Source of the DNA: Zhongshania aliphaticivorans
GTDB lineage: Bacteria > Pseudomonadota > Gammaproteobacteria > Pseudomonadales > Spongiibacteraceae
NCBI RefSeq assembly: GCF_902705855.1
Contig: NZ_CACSIJ010000015.1
Coordinates: 245,339-309,338 of the forward strand
DNA length: 64,000 bases
Reading direction: 5' to 3'
Position numbers and translations under genes: made by a program. Under the pieces are notes generated by a model. The model worked only from the letters and a program-made list of their open reading frames with translations. It had not been told where the DNA came from and did no database searches. This document shows positions 54,919 through 64,000 of this stretch, piece after piece (position 1 is the stretch's first letter; each line of letters starts with the position of its first letter).

Positions 54919-56118
54919 CTAGCTCAAATCCCGCAAAAATATTATTTCGACGCCATCGCCACGCTGCAAAGTCACGCCAATCGGTATAACCGCCAAAGCG
55001 TTACACCATGACACCGACGTCAAGGCACCAGAGCTCTGCTGCGGATGAATATCGACCTGCAAACCAGTTGCACTCGGCATCACTCGCGCCCGCAAATACT
55101 CCTGCCGGCTACCCGCTTTAGGCCACTCAAAATTAGCAACTGCAGGCCACTGCGGCACTAGAGGTTCAGCTACCCCCTGCATGGCCAGTAAATACGGCCG
55201 AACCAATAGACCGAAAGTCACAAAACTCGACACCGGATTCCCTGGCAAACCAAAAAATGGCACCTTACTCAGCTTACCGTAGGCGAGGGGCTTGCCAGGC
55301 TTTATCGCCAACTTCCAGAACTGCAATTCACCCAGCGCCTCAACCTGCGCCTTAACGTGATCTTCTTCACCAACCGACACACCACCACTACTTATCACCA
55401 CATCGGCGCTATCACGCGCGAGTAACAATGCTGCCTTAGTCGCCGCAGGGGAATCGGCCACAATCCCTAAATCAACGACCTCGCAACCCAATGCACGGAT
55501 CATCGCCGCCAACATAGGACGATTAGAGTTGTAAATTTGTCCTTCGCCAAGCTCCTCGCCAGGCTCTCGCAATTCATCACCCGTAGACATTAACGCCACT
55601 TTGATGACTTTAGAAACCGCAATCTGCGAAACACCCAGAGATGCCAACAAGCCCAAATCGGCGGCTTGCAACCTATGCCCTGCCGCCAACAAACGCTGCC
55701 CAAACGAGATATCTTGCCCACAGGGACGAATGTGCTGACCTTTATTCACAGCCGCATTTACGGTTACCGCACCACCACTGGTTTCGCAGTCTTCCTGCGC
55801 GACAACAGTGTCAGCGTCCTGAGGAATAAATGCCCCCGTAAAAATTCGCGCTGCGGTCCTCGGCTGCAAGGCTTCGCCAATCACACCGGCTGGAATACGC
55901 TGACTTATCGGTATTGGCCGACCCATCTGCAGATCGCAATAACGAAAAGCATAGCCATCCATCGCACTGTTATCGGCTGGCGGCACATTACTAGCAGCGA
56001 TGACATCCTCGGCCAATACCGCGCCCAACGAGTGCACCAAATCCCGAAATTCATGGCCCCATTTTGGCGCATCCGCCAACAGATAGTGCAGAACATCATC
56101 AACCGAACGCAAAGCCAC
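54919..56118 (-). CDS. moeA: Molybdopterin molybdenumtransferase
   Basis: A 399-residue enzyme that inserts molybdate into adenylylated molybdopterin. Patterns are PPADNSAMDGYAFRY near 42-56, RIFTGAFIPQDADTVVAQE near 87, LMSTGDELREPGEEL near 182, SSGGVSVGEEDHVK near 245 and FFGLPGNPVSSFVTF near 285. The start is GTG overlapping an AGAGGTG ribosome site just after the moaB stop. Third gene of the RmlD-like / moaB / moeA set. No molybdoenzyme is in the window. Confidence 0.95.
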   Translation of the reverse strand: MALRSVDDVLHYLLADAPKWGHEFRDLVHSLGAVLAEDVIAASNVPPADNSAMDGYAFRYCDLQMGRPIPISQRIPAGVIGEALQPRTAARIFTGAFIPQDADTVVAQEDCETSGGAVTVNAAVNKGQHIRPCGQDISFGQRLLAAGHRLQAADLGLLASLGVSQIAVSKVIKVALMSTGDELREPGEELGEGQIYNSNRPMLAAMIRALGCEVVDLGIVADSPAATKAALLLARDSADVVISSGGVSVGEEDHVKAQVEALGELQFWKLAIKPGKPLAYGKLSKVPFFGLPGNPVSSFVTFGLLVRPYLLAMQGVAEPLVPQWPAVANFEWPKAGSRQEYLRARVMPSATGLQVDIHPQQSSGALTSVSWCNALAVIPIGVTLQRGDGVEIIFLRDLS

Positions 56119-56120
56119 CT

Positions 56121-56648
56121 CTAAAACCCCGTACTCTGACGAGTCTTTAACACGCCAACAAAATTACAGGGCCGATGCCGGCTATCAAGCTGCTCACAAA
56201 TGATGCCATTCCAAGCAGTCTTGCAGGCCCCCGTGGACCCCGGCACGCAAAAAATCACCGTATTATTTGCCAAGCCTGCCAATGCTCTGGACTGGATAGT
56301 AGATGAGCCTATCTCCTGCAAAGACACAGACCGGAACACTTCGCCAAAGCCATCAATTTGCTTATCGAATAACACCGACACCGCCTCAGGGGTAGAATCC
56401 CGCCCCGAAAACCCCGTACCCCCGGTCACCACTATGGCCTGAATGCTTTCACGATAAATCCACTCAGACATCACCGCACGGATTTGGTAAATATCATCTT
56501 TCACTATCTGCTTATCGACAAGCTTATGACCGGAAGCCTTAAGCGCATCGACCAAATAATGGCCCGAGGTATCACTACTCTCATCCCGTGTGTCAGATAC
56601 CGTTAGTACCGCAACACCCAGCGGAACGAAAACGCTCTCACTACTCAT
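56121..56648 (-). CDS. moaB: Molybdenum cofactor biosynthesis protein B
   Basis: A 175-residue MoaB/Mog-fold protein: VAVLTVSDTRDESSDTSGHYL near 12-32 and VVTGGTGFSGRDSTPEAV near 75-92 with the GGTG molybdopterin site. It probably adenylylates molybdopterin. Its ATG overlaps the stop of the RmlD-like gene (ATGA) and moeA follows after 2 bp. The three genes should be translated together. Confidence 0.93.
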   Translation of the reverse strand: MSSESVFVPLGVAVLTVSDTRDESSDTSGHYLVDALKASGHKLVDKQIVKDDIYQIRAVMSEWIYRESIQAIVVTGGTGFSGRDSTPEAVSVLFDKQIDGFGEVFRSVSLQEIGSSTIQSRALAGLANNTVIFCVPGSTGACKTAWNGIICEQLDSRHRPCNFVGVLKTRQSTGF

Positions 56649-57514
56649 TTACTCACACCCTCGCATATCGCCCGCACCATCCGCGGCAAGTACGCTCGCC
56701 ACGGTAATTGTTTAATACCGAAGTCCTGCAAAAGTTGATCGCAAGACAGTACCGGAACCTTAGGTATCCAAGTAATACCGGCGTCTGCCGCGGCAATATC
56801 TGCAACCGGAGCGACAAATTGCGATGCAAACGCACAAACCACCTCAGCAAATTCATAGGCGCTTGCGGCACCACTACTATTGTAATGATAAATCCCGCGA
56901 CATGGCGCTCCGCAACTTAGTTGATCTAACATGCCCGACACCACTCTAGCGAGATCTGAAACAGGCGTGGGGCACCCCATCAACGCGTCATTCAGGGTCA
57001 GCACATTACCGTCCCGCATGGTCACGAGGCAATCACCTAAAAAATTACCCTCTTGAGCAGCAATTAAAGGACCGGTACGCAACACCAAACCCTGCCCCGC
57101 AACACCAATAACTAGGCGCTCAAACTCCGCCAACTGCTTCCCCGCCAAACTAAAAGCAGCAGTGTCTTCATCTTCGCTGCAGTCATGAAGTTGCTCCGTA
57201 TTTGCGTCAAATACACGACCATCGCTTAAGAATATATACGGCGTATCCATTTCACGACAGGCCTGCAACAAACGCCTGCGCTCGCCTAGCAACTGCTCAT
57301 GCAACTCCGGCTCAACACCGTCGCAAGATTGAAAACAAACTAGCGCGTCGCCATCAACCACAATCGCATTACGCAGCAGCGTTGTATCAAAGCTTGGCAA
57401 ATCTTCGTTTGACAAAATAACCAAGGGCCGCTCCCGCAAATGTAATTGATTGCGGATTGAGTCACTCAGGGCGCTGGAGCGAGAAATTAAAACTACATTC
57501 ACAGAAACATTCAC
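56645..57514 (-). CDS. Degenerate RmlD-like sugar-nucleotide-binding protein
   Basis: A 289-residue protein with the overall pattern of dTDP-4-dehydrorhamnose reductase but with key residues lost. The N-terminal VVLISRSSALSDSIRNQ replaces the Gly-rich nucleotide loop. YIFLSDGRVFDAN matches the STDYVFDG region, yet the Tyr of the Tyr-x3-Lys pair is not seen in AAFSLAGKQLAEFE. MGCPTPVSDLARVVSGML is well kept. It is unlikely to be a normal reductase. It starts with GTG and overlaps moaB by 4 bases, which ties an apparently non-catalytic sugar-nucleotide fold to cofactor genes. Function is unknown. Confidence 0.65.
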   Translation of the reverse strand: MNVSVNVVLISRSSALSDSIRNQLHLRERPLVILSNEDLPSFDTTLLRNAIVVDGDALVCFQSCDGVEPELHEQLLGERRRLLQACREMDTPYIFLSDGRVFDANTEQLHDCSEDEDTAAFSLAGKQLAEFERLVIGVAGQGLVLRTGPLIAAQEGNFLGDCLVTMRDGNVLTLNDALMGCPTPVSDLARVVSGMLDQLSCGAPCRGIYHYNSSGAASAYEFAEVVCAFASQFVAPVADIAAADAGITWIPKVPVLSCDQLLQDFGIKQLPWRAYLPRMVRAICEGVSK

Positions 57515-57658
57515 ACTTTATAAAGAAGGCTTGTAGCGAAAGCATTAACTGCTACACGCGCCTAGGTAAAATGAAGCAGACTGAAGGCCATCAACATTAC
57601 TCAAAGCCCACAGCATCCGCAAGGCATTCGGACGGCATTACGCAAAGCCAATAAAAAA

Positions 57659-57679
57659 CGCCCTACTATTAATAGGGCG
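57659..57679 (-). terminator. Terminator after ssb
   Basis: CGCCCTA (57659-57665) pairs with TAGGGCG (57673-57679); on the minus strand the hairpin is followed by six T. It lies 34 bp after the ssb stop. Confidence 0.88.
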
Positions 57680-57712
57680 CTTCGCATTTATACACTAGTA
57701 CTTGGCATTCAT

Positions 57713-58231
57713 TCAGAACGGAATATCATCATCAAAATCATCAAAGCCACCCGCTGGCGGTGCGCTCTGCTGAGGTGCTTGATTCTGCCGTGGCTGAGAT
57801 TGCGGTTGTGGCGATGGCGCACGACGCGGTGCTTGCGCCTGAGCTGGCGCCGAGTATCCGCCACTTTCATAATTGTTATCGCCACCTGCACCACCGCGAC
57901 CGTCTAGCATTTGCATCTCTGCTGCAACGATTTCGGTAGTATATTGGTCAACGCCATCTTTGTTCTGCCACTTACGAGTACGCAAAGAACCTTCAACGTA
58001 AACCTTAGAACCTTTCTTTAAATACTCACCGGCGATTTCTGCAAGACGATTAAAAAACACAACGCGGTGCCACTCAGTGCGCTCTTGTGGCTGCCCGCTC
58101 TGCTTGTCTTTCCACGTTTCACTGGTCGCAATAGTAACATTCGTCACCGCCCCGCCCGATGGCATATAACGGGTTTCAGGATCCTGGCCTAAATTCCCAA
58201 CCAGAATTACTTTATTCACTCCACGCGCCAT
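57713..58231 (-). CDS. ssb: Single-stranded DNA-binding protein
   Basis: A 172-residue SSB. The OB-fold covers about 1-110 ([28 protein letters not shown], then [24 protein letters not shown]). A Gly/Gln/Pro-rich linker follows, then the acidic protein-interaction tip DDFDDDIPF. It coats single-stranded DNA in replication and repair. A strong AGGAGG ribosome site precedes the ATG. The order MFS-ssb beside divergent uvrA matches Pseudomonas. Confidence 0.97.
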   Translation of the reverse strand: MARGVNKVILVGNLGQDPETRYMPSGGAVTNVTIATSETWKDKQSGQPQERTEWHRVVFFNRLAEIAGEYLKKGSKVYVEGSLRTRKWQNKDGVDQYTTEIVAAEMQMLDGRGGAGGDNNYESGGYSAPAQAQAPRRAPSPQPQSQPRQNQAPQQSAPPAGGFDDFDDDIPF

Positions 58232-58306
58232 GCGCCACCTCCTATTATTTCTATCACCGCGAACGGATACGTCGCAAAGGATTAACTATACCGGATTCCG
58301 ACGCTA

Positions 58307-59671
58307 TTAGCTGCCTAGCCGTATGCCATCTGGCAAGGAAGCAGGATCGAAGTTCGGACTCACTCGCAAGTAGGCCAATTGCTCACTTTCTAATACTGTT
58401 ATATCAAAAGTCCCCGGCAAACCCAGCACTTCACGACGCAAGCTCGTCGCATCCCACACACCAAACTGCCAATTCAAAACTAAATTTTCAGTTTTTTCAG
58501 GTACGGTCATTCCCCAAGCTACCAACAGCCAAATCCCAGCAAGAACCGCCGCACCAACAAATAGTGCCGACACACCCCAGCGGCCGAACAAGCCTCCGCC
58601 AAGAGCACCACCACAAAATGCGCCAAAAAATTGGAAGGTAGAATAAACGCCCATTGCCGTACCCTTACCACCCGGATAAACCATCTTACTTACCAGCGAT
58701 GGCAGAGACGCCTCCAGTAAATTAAAGGCCACAAAAAACACCGTGATCATTAAAATCAAATACCAATAATCTTGGGCTAACCAAGTAGCCACGAACAACA
58801 CAATTATTATTGCGCTGATCGCTGATAAAAATACCCGCTTCATGCCGTTATATTTTTCAGCATAAATAATTAGTGGCACCATGCCTATAAACGCAATGAC
58901 CATTACCGGTAGATACATTTTCCAGTGATCAGTACGCAGGAGGCCCTGATCCTCTAGCAAGCTCGGCACTGCAACAAATATTGCCATCAGCATTGCATGC
59001 AAGGAAAAAATACCAAGATTCAAGCGCATTAAATTACTGTCTCGCAAGCAGCGCCCCAGCAAACCCTGTAGCGACTGACTATTTGCGTCCACACCACCAA
59101 TGTCAGGTGTTGGCACCAACCACAAAGTAATAAATACACCAATCACCGCCAGCAGTGACGTCAGTAAAAAAAGCCCCGACACTCCGACAGCGGCCGCCAC
59201 CAAAGGCCCTAGCACCATCGCTACCGCAAACGACACGCCGATACTCATACCAATCGCGGCCATCGCCTTAGTCCGATGCTGCTCCCGCGTTAAATCTGCT
59301 AACAATGCGGTCAGGGTGCTCGCGATAGCCCCCGTACCCTGTAGCAAGCGGCCAACGATAACCGCAATTATATTGTCGGCACTCGCCGCAACAAGCCCGC
59401 CTGCCGCGAATAATAATAAGCCTGAAATAATGACTGGCTTCCGGCCAATCCGGTCCGACAACATCCCCAGCGGAACCTGCAACGCAGCCTGCCCCAAACC
59501 GTAAATACCCAAGGCAAGACCTACCAGCATTGGCGTACTGTGGTTATATTCACCCGCGTACAAGCTTAATACCGGCAGCAACATAAATAAGCCAAGCATA
59601 CGAAACGCGTACAATGTCGCGAGTGAAGCGACGGATCGACGCTCGGCTGCGCTCATCGTGTGATGATTCAA
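58307..59671 (-). CDS. MFS transporter with YajR-like C-terminal domain
   Basis: A 454-residue major facilitator transporter with 12 helices. GQAALQVPLGMLSDRIGRKPVI near 58-79 is the MFS loop motif, and FRMLGLFMLLPVLSLYAG near 23 is typical of the YajR branch. After the last helix, near 390, a domain of about 60 residues follows (LGLPGTFDITVLESEQLAYLRVSP), like the ferredoxin-fold YAM domain of YajR. The start may be TTG 59671 or ATG 59656. It is divergent from uvrA with a 147-bp gap. Substrate is unknown. Confidence 0.85.
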   Translation of the reverse strand: MNHHTMSAAERRSVASLATLYAFRMLGLFMLLPVLSLYAGEYNHSTPMLVGLALGIYGLGQAALQVPLGMLSDRIGRKPVIISGLLLFAAGGLVAASADNIIAVIVGRLLQGTGAIASTLTALLADLTREQHRTKAMAAIGMSIGVSFAVAMVLGPLVAAAVGVSGLFLLTSLLAVIGVFITLWLVPTPDIGGVDANSQSLQGLLGRCLRDSNLMRLNLGIFSLHAMLMAIFVAVPSLLEDQGLLRTDHWKMYLPVMVIAFIGMVPLIIYAEKYNGMKRVFLSAISAIIIVLFVATWLAQDYWYLILMITVFFVAFNLLEASLPSLVSKMVYPGGKGTAMGVYSTFQFFGAFCGGALGGGLFGRWGVSALFVGAAVLAGIWLLVAWGMTVPEKTENLVLNWQFGVWDATSLRREVLGLPGTFDITVLESEQLAYLRVSPNFDPASLPDGIRLGS

Positions 59672-59785
59672 AGATGGGTACCTAAAACAAGAAGATATAG
59701 TGCTTGATTCTAACAGCTAAACCGCACATGAAAAACCGCTAGGCGATTTCGCAAGCTTATTTTGCGCCGCCCTCCACCGCCACCG

Positions 59786-59791
59786 TATAAT
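59786..59791 (+). promoter_or_regulatory. -10 element of uvrA
   Basis: A perfect TATAAT 28 bp upstream of the uvrA ATG; the -35 (TTGCGC at about 59762) is weak. No CTG-N10-CAG LexA box was found nearby. Confidence 0.55.
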
Positions 59792-59818
59792 GCCTGGTTT
59801 ACCACGCTGGGGAATACT

Positions 59819-62677
59819 ATGGATCGGATTATCGTTCGCGGTGCCCGCACCCACAATTTAAAAAACATTGATCTCGACATCCCCCGCGACAAACTGGTTG
59901 TCATCACTGGCTTGTCTGGCTCAGGGAAATCCTCTCTCGCTTTCGACACACTTTATGCCGAAGGCCAACGCCGCTATGTAGAATCGCTCTCCACCTACGC
60001 GCGGCAATTTTTATCCATGATGGAAAAACCCGACGTCGATCACATAGAGGGCCTGTCCCCCGCTATTTCAATTGAACAAAAGTCGACCTCCCACAACCCG
60101 CGCTCCACTGTCGGCACTATCACTGAAATATACGATTACCTGCGCCTACTATTTGCGCGTGCGGGTGAGCCCCGCTGCCCAGATCACAACACCGCGCTGT
60201 CGGCACAAACCGTTAGCCAAATGGTAGACACCGTCCTCGGATTGCCCGAAGGCAGCAAAATGATGTTGTTGGCGCCAGTCATCCAAAACCGCAAAGGCGA
60301 GCATTTACATACTTTTGAAAAATTGCGCAGCCAAGGATTTGTACGAGCGCGTATCAACGGCATCGTTACTGACCTCGACGACCTACCTAGTTTAGACAAA
60401 AATAAAAAGCATTCGATAGAGGTCGTTGTAGATCGCTTTAAGGTTCGCGAAGATATCGGGCAACGCCTAGCTGAATCTTTCGAAACGGCACTAGAATTAA
60501 CTGACGGCGTCGCGCGGGTTGCCGACATGGATGACAGCAGCGTCGCAGAGCTCGTGTTCTCCTCTAAATTTGCCTGCCCCCACTGCGGTTACAGTCTTGC
60601 CGAACTTGAGCCTCGCCTATTTTCCTTCAATAGCCCCCTTGGTGCCTGTGGTAGCTGCGACGGCCTAGGTGTAAAGCAATTTTTCGACGCCAGTCGAATC
60701 ATCCAACATCCAGAGGCAAGCCTGTCCACAGGTGCTATTCGCGGCTGGGATCGTCGCAGCGTTTACTATTTCCATATGCTAACGTCGCTAGCCGAGCACT
60801 ATGGCTTCGATGTAGACGCACCATTTGAGTCGCTAACAGAAGAACACCGCAACAAAATTTTATTTGGTAGCGACGGCGAAGAAGTTAGCTTTACGTACAT
60901 CAACGACCGCGGAGACAACTTCCAACGCAAACACCCCTTTGAGGGCGTTATTCCAAATATGGATCGGAGATACAAAGATACCGAATCACAAACCGTTCGC
61001 GATGAATTAAGTAAATTTTTAAATTCTCAACCCTGCCCCGACTGCCGCGGTACGCGTTTGAGAAAAGAAGCCCGCAATGTCTTTATTTTAGATAGCACAC
61101 TCCCACAAATTTCCGCAATGCCAGTGGGTGCCGCAAGGGAATATTTCACCACATTAAAGCTAGAAGGGCGACAGGCCCAAATCGCCGAAAAAATACTTAA
61201 AGAAATTAACGATCGACTACGCTTCTTAGTAGATGTGGGCCTGAATTATCTAACCTTAGATCGCAGCGCAGACACATTATCTGGCGGTGAAGCACAGAGA
61301 ATTAGACTTGCCAGCCAAATCGGCGCAGGACTCGTCGGCGTAATGTATATTCTTGATGAACCATCTATAGGACTCCATCAGCGAGATAACGAGCGTCTGC
61401 TAAAAACACTTAGACATCTTCGCGACATCGGCAATACGGTCATAGTTGTTGAACATGATGAGGACGCGATACGAACCGCAGATCATATTATCGATATCGG
61501 CCCCGGCGCAGGTGTTCACGGCGGTCGAATAATAGCTCAAGGTAAAATTGAAGATATATTAAATAGCGAAGAATCACTGACCGGCCAATATCTCTCGGGT
61601 AAAAAGTCCATTGCCATTCCTGAAAAACGGCATCCAGTCGACCCTAAAAAATTATTAAAAATTAAGGCTGCAAACGGAAACAACTTACAGAATGTCGACC
61701 TCAGTATCCCTCTTGGCTTAATGACCTGCGTAACCGGGGTATCAGGCTCTGGCAAATCAACCCTCATAAACCACACATTATACCCTTTAGCCGCCACCGA
61801 GCTTAATGGCGCGACCACATTAACAGCGGCCAAGCATGAGTCTATAAGCGGACTAAACCACGTCGACAAGTGTATCGACATTGACCAAAGCCCAATTGGT
61901 AGAACACCTCGCTCCAATCCCGCTACGTATACTGGAATATTCACCCCCATCAGAGAATTATTCGCCGGCACTCAAGAAGCACGCTCACGCGGATATAAGG
62001 TTGGCCGATTCAGCTTTAACGTCAAAGGCGGCCGCTGCGAAGCATGCCAAGGCGACGGCGTCACAAAGGTAGAAATGCACTTCTTGCCCGATATTTATGT
62101 CGCCTGTGAAGTATGTAAAAGCCAACGCTACAATCGCGAAACACTAGAAATCACCTACAAAGGCAAAAATATTCACGAAGTTTTAGAAATGACCATTGAA
62201 GATGCCAACGGCTTTTTTGAAAACGTACCAAGTATCAGTAAAAAGCTACAAACATTAATGGATGTGGGTTTGAGCTATATACGCTTAGGACAAGCCGCCA
62301 CAACCCTATCTGGCGGCGAAGCGCAGCGAGTAAAACTCGCTCGAGAACTATCCAAACGCGACACCGGAAAAACACTTTATATTCTTGACGAACCTACTAC
62401 AGGCCTTCATTTTGAAGACATTCAGCTTCTTCTAACGGTACTGCATAGACTCAGAGATCACGGCAATACCGTGGTGGTTATCGAGCACAATCTAGACGTT
62501 ATAAAAACCGCAGACTGGATAGTAGATCTAGGCCCGGAAGGCGGTAGCGGCGGCGGACTGATTATTGCTGAAGGAACACCAGAAGACGTTGCAACAATGC
62601 CGCAATCTCACACTGGTCATTTTCTTGCAGACGTATTAAAACTCGATACTGCAAGAAAATCAGCAATGGGAGGTTAA
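59819..62677 (+). CDS. uvrA: Excinuclease ABC subunit A
   Basis: A nucleotide excision repair damage sensor, 952 residues from ATG 59819 (GGGGAA ahead); the open frame to 59762 would cover the -10 box and is rejected. Two ABC ATPase modules are seen: Walker [10 protein letters not shown] near 31 and GVSGSGKST near 640, with signatures LSGGEAQRI near 490 and [12 protein letters not shown] near 830. Zinc-binding cysteine groups are in [28 protein letters not shown] and [10 protein letters not shown]. UvrA works with UvrB, not encoded here. The neighbourhood (rplQ, MFS, ssb) matches Pseudomonas. Confidence 0.97.
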   Translation: MDRIIVRGARTHNLKNIDLDIPRDKLVVITGLSGSGKSSLAFDTLYAEGQRRYVESLSTYARQFLSMMEKPDVDHIEGLSPAISIEQKSTSHNPRSTVGTITEIYDYLRLLFARAGEPRCPDHNTALSAQTVSQMVDTVLGLPEGSKMMLLAPVIQNRKGEHLHTFEKLRSQGFVRARINGIVTDLDDLPSLDKNKKHSIEVVVDRFKVREDIGQRLAESFETALELTDGVARVADMDDSSVAELVFSSKFACPHCGYSLAELEPRLFSFNSPLGACGSCDGLGVKQFFDASRIIQHPEASLSTGAIRGWDRRSVYYFHMLTSLAEHYGFDVDAPFESLTEEHRNKILFGSDGEEVSFTYINDRGDNFQRKHPFEGVIPNMDRRYKDTESQTVRDELSKFLNSQPCPDCRGTRLRKEARNVFILDSTLPQISAMPVGAAREYFTTLKLEGRQAQIAEKILKEINDRLRFLVDVGLNYLTLDRSADTLSGGEAQRIRLASQIGAGLVGVMYILDEPSIGLHQRDNERLLKTLRHLRDIGNTVIVVEHDEDAIRTADHIIDIGPGAGVHGGRIIAQGKIEDILNSEESLTGQYLSGKKSIAIPEKRHPVDPKKLLKIKAANGNNLQNVDLSIPLGLMTCVTGVSGSGKSTLINHTLYPLAATELNGATTLTAAKHESISGLNHVDKCIDIDQSPIGRTPRSNPATYTGIFTPIRELFAGTQEARSRGYKVGRFSFNVKGGRCEACQGDGVTKVEMHFLPDIYVACEVCKSQRYNRETLEITYKGKNIHEVLEMTIEDANGFFENVPSISKKLQTLMDVGLSYIRLGQAATTLSGGEAQRVKLARELSKRDTGKTLYILDEPTTGLHFEDIQLLLTVLHRLRDHGNTVVVIEHNLDVIKTADWIVDLGPEGGSGGGLIIAEGTPEDVATMPQSHTGHFLADVLKLDTARKSAMGG

Positions 62678-62714
62678 GTCCTCCCCGTTAGCCCCACTCA
62701 AAATTTAGGCAAAA

Positions 62715-62740
62715 AAAAGCCGGCTTAATAGCCGGCTTTT
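62715..62740. terminator. Bidirectional terminator between uvrA and rplQ
   Basis: AAAAGCCGGC (62715-62724) pairs with GCCGGCTTTT (62731-62740) with a 6-nt loop, A-run on one side and T-run on the other. It ends both convergent units. Confidence 0.92.
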
Positions 62741-62753
62741 TAATAACTACTAT

Positions 62754-63137
62754 TTACTCGTCGTCAGCTTCTTCAGCTACCGGACGATCAACCAATTCTA
62801 CGTAAGCCATTGGCGCTTTATCCCCAGTACGCAAACCGCATTTCATAATACGGATATAGCCACCTGGACGACCTTCGTAACGAGGGCCAAGATCAGTAAA
62901 TAGTTTACCAACAGCAGAATCGCTACGCAGGCGCGCAAATGCAAGACGACGGTTAGCAACACTGTCTACCTTAGAAAGCGTAATCAAAGGTTCTGCGTAG
63001 CCACGCAGTTCTTTTGCTTTAGGCAGGGTTGTTTTAATCAATTCGTGCTCAACCAACGACGCCGTCATGTTGCGGAACATCGCTTTACGATGAGAGCTAT
63101 TACGGTTTAATTGACGGCCACTATGACGATGACGCAT
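62754..63137 (-). CDS. rplQ: 50S ribosomal protein L17
   Basis: A 127-residue ribosomal protein: [20 protein letters not shown] at the start and the [24 protein letters not shown] segment near 93-116 are invariant features. It follows rpoA by 60 bp as the last gene of the alpha operon. The C-terminal acidic end (EEADDE) is a usual gammaproteobacterial variation. Confidence 0.97.
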   Translation of the reverse strand: MRHRHSGRQLNRNSSHRKAMFRNMTASLVEHELIKTTLPKAKELRGYAEPLITLSKVDSVANRRLAFARLRSDSAVGKLFTDLGPRYEGRPGGYIRIMKCGLRTGDKAPMAYVELVDRPVAEEADDE

Positions 63138-63197
63138 GGCTTTTTCCTTTAATAAACGTTGCTATCTCAGCAAAAAATATTCGAAAGATCTTACGGA

Positions 63198-64000
63198 TTA
63201 CGCAAGAACTCGGTCGTCGTTTCTAAGACTTGCTGGCGGCCAGTTGTCTAGGCGCAAACCCAAAGACAAACCACGCGACGCCAATACGTCTTTAATTTCT
63301 GTCAGCGACTTTTTACCAAGGTTTGGCGTCTTAAGAAGCTCAACTTCCGTCCGTTGCACCAAGTCACCGATGTAGTAGATATTTTCTGCCTTCAAGCAGT
63401 TAGCTGAACGCACAGTCAATTCGAGATCATCAACCGGACGCAGCAGAATTGGATCTACTTCGTTCTCTTCGCGTGATGGCTCATTCTCGCCTTCGCTTTC
63501 CAGATCAACAAACACCGCAAGCTGCTGCTGTAGAATGGTTGCTGCACGACGAATCGCTTCTTCTGGATCGATAGTGCCATTGGTTTCTAAATCCAACACC
63601 AATTTATCGAGGTCTGTACGCTGCTCAACACGTGCGCTTTCTACTACATAGCTAACACGGCTAATTGGGCTGTAGCTCGCATCTAACTGCAAACGACCAA
63701 TCGAGCGAGTCTCTTCTTCAGCGTTGTCACGCGCATCAGCTGGAACATAACCGCGACCACGAGCAATAGTCAGGCGCATATTGATCTCGCCATCATCATT
63801 CAAGTTCGCAATGACGTGATCGGTATTAACGATTTCAATTTCATGATCAGTTTGAATATCGCCAGCAGTAACAATCCCTGGGCCCTTTTTATTAAGAACC
63901 AAGGTCGCCTGATCTTTACCGTGCATGATGACAGCAACTTCTTTCAGGTTAAGGAGGATCTCAATAACATCCTCCTGCACACCTTCCATCGCACTGTATT
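63198..64000 (-). CDS. rpoA: RNA polymerase alpha subunit, C-terminal 267 residues (cut by window edge)
   Basis: The frame is open to the right edge; the ATG at 63989 is internal, since upstream codons read Tyr-Ser-Ala as in the alpha N-terminal domain. Present are the dimerisation domain part [16 protein letters not shown] and [20 protein letters not shown], a linker rich in Glu, and the full C-terminal domain ([43 protein letters not shown]) that contacts UP elements and activators. About 65 N-terminal residues lie outside the window. Confidence 0.97.
   Translation of the reverse strand, partial: YSAMEGVQEDVIEILLNLKEVAVIMHGKDQATLVLNKKGPGIVTAGDIQTDHEIEIVNTDHVIANLNDDGEINMRLTIARGRGYVPADARDNAEEETRSIGRLQLDASYSPISRVSYVVESARVEQRTDLDKLVLDLETNGTIDPEEAIRRAATILQQQLAVFVDLESEGENEPSREENEVDPILLRPVDDLELTVRSANCLKAENIYYIGDLVQRTEVELLKTPNLGKKSLTEIKDVLASRGLSLGLRLDNWPPASLRNDDRVLA

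Noticed and set aside
59762-59818. N-terminal extension of UvrA
   Set aside because: The extra 19 residues are proline-rich, unlike UvrA, and their codons overlap the TATAAT promoter element.
59672-59818. LexA (SOS) box before uvrA
   Set aside because: I looked for CTG-N10-CAG. Only an imperfect CTT...ACAG string is present, so no SOS site is claimed.

Overview
This window is chromosomal DNA from an aerobic, probably marine gammaproteobacterium. The housekeeping gene order resembles that of Pseudomonas: rpoA-rplQ, then uvrA divergent from an MFS gene followed by ssb, and separately rpsT / proB-obg-rpmA-rplU / ispB. The unsaturated fatty acid genes fabA-fabB, two TonB receptors and an AtuA-type catabolic block point to the Cellvibrionales/Spongiibacteraceae neighbourhood. 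That placement is inferred from gene content and was not tested by any search. No phage, insertion sequence, CRISPR array or rRNA was seen.

Region 1-7.4 kb: a TonB receptor cut by the left edge is divergent from a NosR-type membrane flavo-iron-sulfur protein that has no nos genes beside it. Then come acetyl-CoA synthetase (acs), a Tat-exported DUF3047 protein, an initiator tRNA with clear promoter and terminator, and a small unknown gene. Region 7.5-12.5 kb: an AraC-type regulator faces a three-gene set encoding a TonB receptor, a secreted START-domain protein and an alpha/beta hydrolase. This looks like an uncharacterised uptake system for a lipid-like or ester substrate. Region 12.9-16.6 kb: an enoyl-CoA hydratase, an AtuA-type protein split into two genes, and a phosphate acyltransferase.

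Region 16.8-43.5 kb is a surface-polysaccharide/LPS locus. It holds two convergent OafA-SGNH acetyltransferases, a SulP transporter coupled to a universal stress protein, UDP-galactopyranose mutase (glf), and an aminodeoxy-sugar branch (3,4-ketoisomerase, aminotransferase, GNAT acetyltransferase). It also holds rmlBACD, about ten glycosyltransferases of several families, a YrbL-type kinase-like protein and an LpxL-type acyltransferase. The activated sugars implied are dTDP-rhamnose, UDP-galactofuranose and a dTDP-3-acetamido-3,6-dideoxyhexose. No flippase, polymerase, ABC exporter or O-antigen ligase is in the window.

Region 43.6-64 kb is mostly housekeeping: dgkA, rpsT, proB-obg-rpmA-rplU, ispB, pgi, galU-manB, fabAB, a coupled degenerate RmlD-like / moaB / moeA set, ssb, an MFS transporter with a YajR-like tail, uvrA, rplQ and rpoA (cut by the right edge). 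Many genes use GTG or TTG starts, and several transcription units end in strong hairpins that lack a U-tract.
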